Below the pieces are notes generated by a model. That model was not told the origin of the DNA. It saw only the letters and a program-made list of their open reading frames with translations, and did not search any database. A stretch of 64,000 nucleotides of DNA from Xylaria sp. FL1777 (taxonomy: Eukaryota; Ascomycota; Sordariomycetes; Xylariales; Xylariaceae). The translations under genes and the position numbers were made by a program. The stretch spans positions 186,001-250,000 of the forward strand of contig MU400525.1 in assembly GCA_022578965.1 (NCBI GenBank), in the 5' to 3' direction. Positions 60,556-64,000 of the stretch are shown here, in pieces; within the stretch, counting starts at the first letter, position 1; each line of letters starts with the position of its first letter.

Positions 60556-62700
60556 TCAAGACTCGTCTTCCGTATCGGTGTTGGTGGCACTAGTATCTGA
60601 CTCTTCCTCCTCGGTACCGCTTTCGTCATCGGATTCTTCCTCTGCGCTTACCTTCCGCTTAGCAACAGGGCCGCCTCTCAAGGCACTCATCTGGCCAGCA
60701 AGTGAATCTGCGAGGACTATTAGCAAAGAATGAACATAGAATATAAGTTTAAAGGACTCACCCTCTTCGGGCTCGCTGATTTCATCTTCTGCGGCCATTT
60801 GGGCTGCCTTGCTGGCATCTTCCACGGATAATGTGATGTCCATTCTAGTGTCGAAGCCAACGTAGCTGTCGCATACGAGATGCATAACGAATGTGTAATT
60901 GCCGGGTTGTGGGGGTGCAGCAAATTGAGCCTTCAACGTCTGCATGTTGTATGTAGGTTTGCCATCGGGTGTAAATATCGGTTTGTCAAATACAGTAAAA
61001 GTAAAAGGTGGGACAGCCATCCTGTCTTGCTTGCTGTCTGACAAGAAGACATGCCACTTTGGCGAATGATCCCGAGCATAGTAAGGAGCAAATGTGATGG
61101 GTGGTGAGACTGGTTTATACTCCACGGTAACTATCTTCCCACTAGCGTCTTTGACCGTCTTTTTGCGTCCTAGCATGGCGTCTAAATCATCTTCCGCTGG
61201 ATCTACGTCTTCAAGATCGAGCTCATCAATGGCGGGAACATCTGTGCTCCCTGGCGGCACAAAACGGCCTTTTACAACGAAAGACACAAGAGACTGTGGA
61301 ATAATAAACTTCTCGCCCGTTACCTTGAAGAACGCTTTTGCAACCTGGAAGTAGGGCAATTGCTTAGAGACCTCAAGGACTGTCTTATACTGTTCCTCGT
61401 TTAGAAGACCGTTTCCGATGGCCAGTTTTCTCCTCCGAGAATCAGGTAGATCCATAAACTGCTGAACGCTCATATGGATCTTGGAGTCGCCCTCAACTGC
61501 TTTCACGACTGCCGGGGTAAAGTATGGAAGTTGGAATAGCGGGGAGGCTTTTGGTGGGATTGCCTGGACGAACCGCTGGCTGATGTAAAAAGAGGCCAAG
61601 AGCGGTGCCGTATTGCCGTATGCAAGCGCTATAGCAGTAGAAGACCGACAGAGGGTTTGGGCGATGGGTGCCACAAGGTACTTGGCGCTGTTGAGGGCTT
61701 GGTCGTCTAGCTCGACTCTTCCCAAATAGGCCCAAAGAAGAGCAAGGATCTTCCGCCTAATGCCGCTCTCCAGATGTTCTAGCTTGTCTTTGTCCTTGTC
61801 GGAGAGGCCACCGGCGTAGGGTGTAACTTCGCCTTTCCCTAGGATTCTTGATTCTATTTTAGAAAGTCCAGACTCAGCTTTGTCGCCCTTGAGAAGCGAC
61901 CTAAATTCTTTGCCGGTGCTCAGAGCTGTGATCAAGTCTCCTTCATCGGTTATGTCGGTGTATTCGCGGAAAAGACTGTTGGCACTCTCGATCTGGACAC
62001 CCTCCTTCGTCATACGTTGCGTACCATACCACCATGATCCGACAACATAGGGAAGCAGTACACCTAGGAGCGCGGCATATACCAACACGACATACTTTCC
62101 ATTTCCATCGGACACGATGAATTTGGGAAGGGCTATGCCAATGGAGAAGCCCTGCTTGCCATCCGGATGCCCAAACTGGATCCAATTATTCCGGATCTCC
62201 TCGTTAGTGAGGGCCTGGTATGCCTTGGACAGGTCTACCCACTTGTCGTTCAGCGACTCGACGGTCTCGTTCTTGGCGGGGTCGGGCCGGATCTTGTCAG
62301 GGTGGAATTTGAGACCGAGTTTCTTGTAGTGTGTTCTGATCTGCTTCTCGGTGGCAGACTCGGATATGCCGAGGATGTCGTACGGGTTCCAGAGCGGGGC
62401 GGTAGTGCGCTGGGTGGTGAGGATTAGGTAGAGCATGCCGGCCATGATGGCCCAACCAAGAAGGGCTGCGACGGCGCGCTTCACCTTGCGCTGCTTCCGC
62501 CTGTGCGCCTTGGCCTGGGCCTGGATGAGGTCGGCATGCTCAGGCCGGTACGAGGTCCGTATTCTGGGGGCAAGGGCCTCGGGGTCTTGGGACGGCGTGA
62601 GCAGGTTGTAGGTGAGAGGCAGCGTCACGATGGTGGACAAGGTGAAGATGAAGAAGGGGTAGAATTGACCCTGCTCGTCGTAAGAGTAGTCTGAGCTCAT
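60556..62700 (-). CDS. SEC63: ER translocation protein Sec63 (J-domain)
   Basis: Sec63 is the J-protein partner of the Sec61 channel and BiP/Kar2 in the ER membrane, needed for post-translational translocation. One intron (60761-60708, 54 bp, GTGAGT...GCAG) near the 3' end; spliced protein 696 residues. Topology fits: TM1 (FFIFTLSTIVTLPLTYNLL), TM2 (VAALLGWAIMAGMLYLIL), a lumenal J domain (NPYDILGISESA, then KFHPDKIR with the HPD motif), TM3 (VLVYAALLGVLLPYVVGSWW), then the cytosolic Brl domain and an acidic C-terminal tail (EEESDDESGTEEEESD) that in yeast binds Sec62. Because the intron is a multiple of three without a stop, the unspliced frame stays open. Confidence 0.96.
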   Translation of the reverse strand: MSSDYSYDEQGQFYPFFIFTLSTIVTLPLTYNLLTPSQDPEALAPRIRTSYRPEHADLIQAQAKAHRRKQRKVKRAVAALLGWAIMAGMLYLILTTQRTTAPLWNPYDILGISESATEKQIRTHYKKLGLKFHPDKIRPDPAKNETVESLNDKWVDLSKAYQALTNEEIRNNWIQFGHPDGKQGFSIGIALPKFIVSDGNGKYVVLVYAALLGVLLPYVVGSWWYGTQRMTKEGVQIESANSLFREYTDITDEGDLITALSTGKEFRSLLKGDKAESGLSKIESRILGKGEVTPYAGGLSDKDKDKLEHLESGIRRKILALLWAYLGRVELDDQALNSAKYLVAPIAQTLCRSSTAIALAYGNTAPLLASFYISQRFVQAIPPKASPLFQLPYFTPAVVKAVEGDSKIHMSVQQFMDLPDSRRRKLAIGNGLLNEEQYKTVLEVSKQLPYFQVAKAFFKVTGEKFIIPQSLVSFVVKGRFVPPGSTDVPAIDELDLEDVDPAEDDLDAMLGRKKTVKDASGKIVTVEYKPVSPPITFAPYYARDHSPKWHVFLSDSKQDRMAVPPFTFTVFDKPIFTPDGKPTYNMQTLKAQFAAPPQPGNYTFVMHLVCDSYVGFDTRMDITLSVEDASKAAQMAAEDEISEPEEGESFKLIFYVHSLLIVLADSLAGQMSALRGGPVAKRKVSAEEESDDESGTEEEESDTSATNTDTEDES

Positions 62701-63402
62701 TGTGCAGACGTGCCCTACGACAGGGTCTTTGTTGGCGGTCGTGTAGACGGAACACTGAAGATCGAGCGGATCATGAGTCGGCCGCCGGGATCGAGCGAGT
62801 GTGTTGCGGACGGCTCTGCTGCTTCGTCGCTTCGTTTGGTGTGGAGTTCACTTTAATCCAGACTCGAGGATTGAATGTTGAATCGTGGCCTTCTTACTTA
62901 CAGTGCCAAGTCATACGTACCGTGTACCGGTATTTCCCTAATGGTACTATCGATAAGTAAAAGGCAATCTGGCTAGAAAATTGGGGACCTGACACTTTAT
63001 TCTAACCCCCTGACTACCTTGACACAGTATATACGTACTGTGTGTAGTACCAAGTGTGTATATATAACCGCGTTCTGCACTACAAACTACATGTAACCTT
63101 GAGATAAAGATATATATTTTTATCCTTACATCGCTTAGCTCTCTATGAGATGAAAGCATACCTTCCAATCATATCATAGGAATAACGTTGAAATGCTGTA
63201 CATGTATTATTATTATATAACTTGCGCAAGTCCTTTATATATCATCTTCTCCAACGTGGCCATGACTTGGCCACTCAATCAATGGGTAGTCTGGGCAATA
63301 TCGCAGCGATGTCTCTTAAAACGCCCAAGATGCTGTACAGAAATATCCCAATTCCGCAATTCCGGAGGGGATAGCGAATCCTATTCACGCGACCCCAACG
63401 CC
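62701..63402. other. Intergenic region upstream of SEC63
   Basis: Promoter side of SEC63 and 3' side of the last gene. AT-rich from 62990 to 63240 with TATATA runs. No gene. Confidence 0.5.
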
Positions 63403-64000
63403 TCATCTAATAAAAGGTATACCAGTGCCAACCCTCTTCTTATAGTCAGTGTAGTCATCCCCAAAGAATCGGACGAGATCGCCCTCTTCGGACTTGATAC
63501 GTGATATGAAGAACCTCCATAGCACAATGACATAGCCAACGAAACATATCGGGTTACCTAAGACCAGCTGTGTACCGATCCCCCAATAGAAGAATCCAAA
63601 GTACGCCGGATGCCGTAAAAACGAGTACACTCCCGTAGTGACTAGGTCATGGTCGTCCTTTTTCTTACGTTGAATAGTATGATTAAAAGATGCCCCGGCC
63701 TGGACCATTGCTAGAGAGCGCGCGGCCTGTCCAACAAAGACTAATACAAAGCCCAGGAGGAGGAGGATGTGGCCGCTATAGAATGGTGCCCATGCACGAT
63801 TGGGAAACAGTAGCTTTGTCAACAGGCATTCGAGCGAAGCTGCCATGTGAGCGATGGCATACGCTGGCCAGTTGGCCGTCAGAAGAAAGGAGTCGATACT
63901 GGCCACCGACGTGTTATATTTGGCAGTCGTCCAAAACTCCAAGAAATGGAAAGCTGAGAGTGCGCCGAAGAAGAAGGGAAGTCGCCAAAGCGGAGACGTA
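63403..64000 (-). CDS. Isoprenylcysteine O-methyltransferase (Ste14/ICMT family), 5' end outside window
   Basis: The visible 198 residues run to a TGA at 63405-63403, in one exon. ICMT methylates the C-terminal prenyl-cysteine of CaaX proteins (Ras, Rho, a-factor) at the ER membrane. Family motifs: GQAARSLAMVQAGASFNH, the cofactor-binding LVTTGVYSFLRHPAYFGFF, GNPICFVGY and the C-terminal RIKSEEGDLVRFFGDDYTDY with KKRVGTGIPFI. Three or four membrane helices are visible. The N-terminus continues past base 64,000 with SPLWRLPFFFGALSAFHFLE. Probably a conserved single-copy gene; symbol withheld because it is partial. Confidence 0.92.
   Translation of the reverse strand, partial: TSPLWRLPFFFGALSAFHFLEFWTTAKYNTSVASIDSFLLTANWPAYAIAHMAASLECLLTKLLFPNRAWAPFYSGHILLLLGFVLVFVGQAARSLAMVQAGASFNHTIQRKKKDDHDLVTTGVYSFLRHPAYFGFFYWGIGTQLVLGNPICFVGYVIVLWRFFISRIKSEEGDLVRFFGDDYTDYKKRVGTGIPFIR

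Overview
The window is nuclear DNA from a filamentous ascomycete (Pezizomycotina; a Sordariomycete is my inference). Evidence: genes broken by short 47-128 bp introns with GT(A/G)NGT donors, CTRAY branch points and AG acceptors; HET-domain and NLR genes; a DUF7924 gene; an ascomycete-type laccase with a DSGL C-terminus; and conserved single-copy genes such as SEC63, an ICMT/Ste14-type methyltransferase and a DUF4484/DENND11-like protein. I rebuilt the exon structures by eye, and the summed exon lengths divide by three in every intact multi-exon gene.

Layout. 1-12.3 kb: a partial tyrosinase (-), a Pth11/SAT4-type membrane protein (+), a TA-flanked MITE, a membrane-anchored LysM protein (+), about 5 kb of AT-rich DNA without a gene, and a secreted spherulin-like cupin (+). 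12.3-18.5 kb: a repeat and relic zone with four copies (one more at 25 kb, so three here plus one) of a ~317 bp LTR-like repeat, two related TA-flanked MITEs, a dispersed repeat shared with 44 kb, a broken ABHD12-like hydrolase and a possible secreted-protein relic. 18.9-19.9 kb: a short-chain dehydrogenase (+).

21.8-37.6 kb is an allorecognition/immune-type island. It holds a complete hydrolase-NB-ARC-TPR NLR (+); a minus-strand pair consisting of an HSP90/NO VEIN-type ATPase and, only 20 bp downstream, a protein carrying a DUF3883-like module followed by a HET domain; a small ABM-like protein (-); a DUF7924 pseudogene; and another gene relic. The ATPase and HET reading frames can be joined in frame by one 53 bp intron, giving a single protein of 2,142 residues (GHKL ATPase - NOV body - DUF3883-like - HET). 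This is the most interesting candidate system in the window.

37.6-50.9 kb: ascomycete laccase (-), small secreted protein (+), the second dispersed-repeat copy with a nested insert, F-box protein (-), a cupin gene with a one-base frameshift near its 5' end (+), and a DUF7025-AAA+ ATPase (-). 51.5-64 kb: a second HET protein with a cysteine-rich N-terminus (+), a second SDR (-), a DENND11-like DUF4484 protein (+), SEC63 (-) and the 3' part of an isoprenylcysteine methyltransferase-like gene (-). The right end looks like conserved core genome; the centre looks like fast-evolving accessory sequence.
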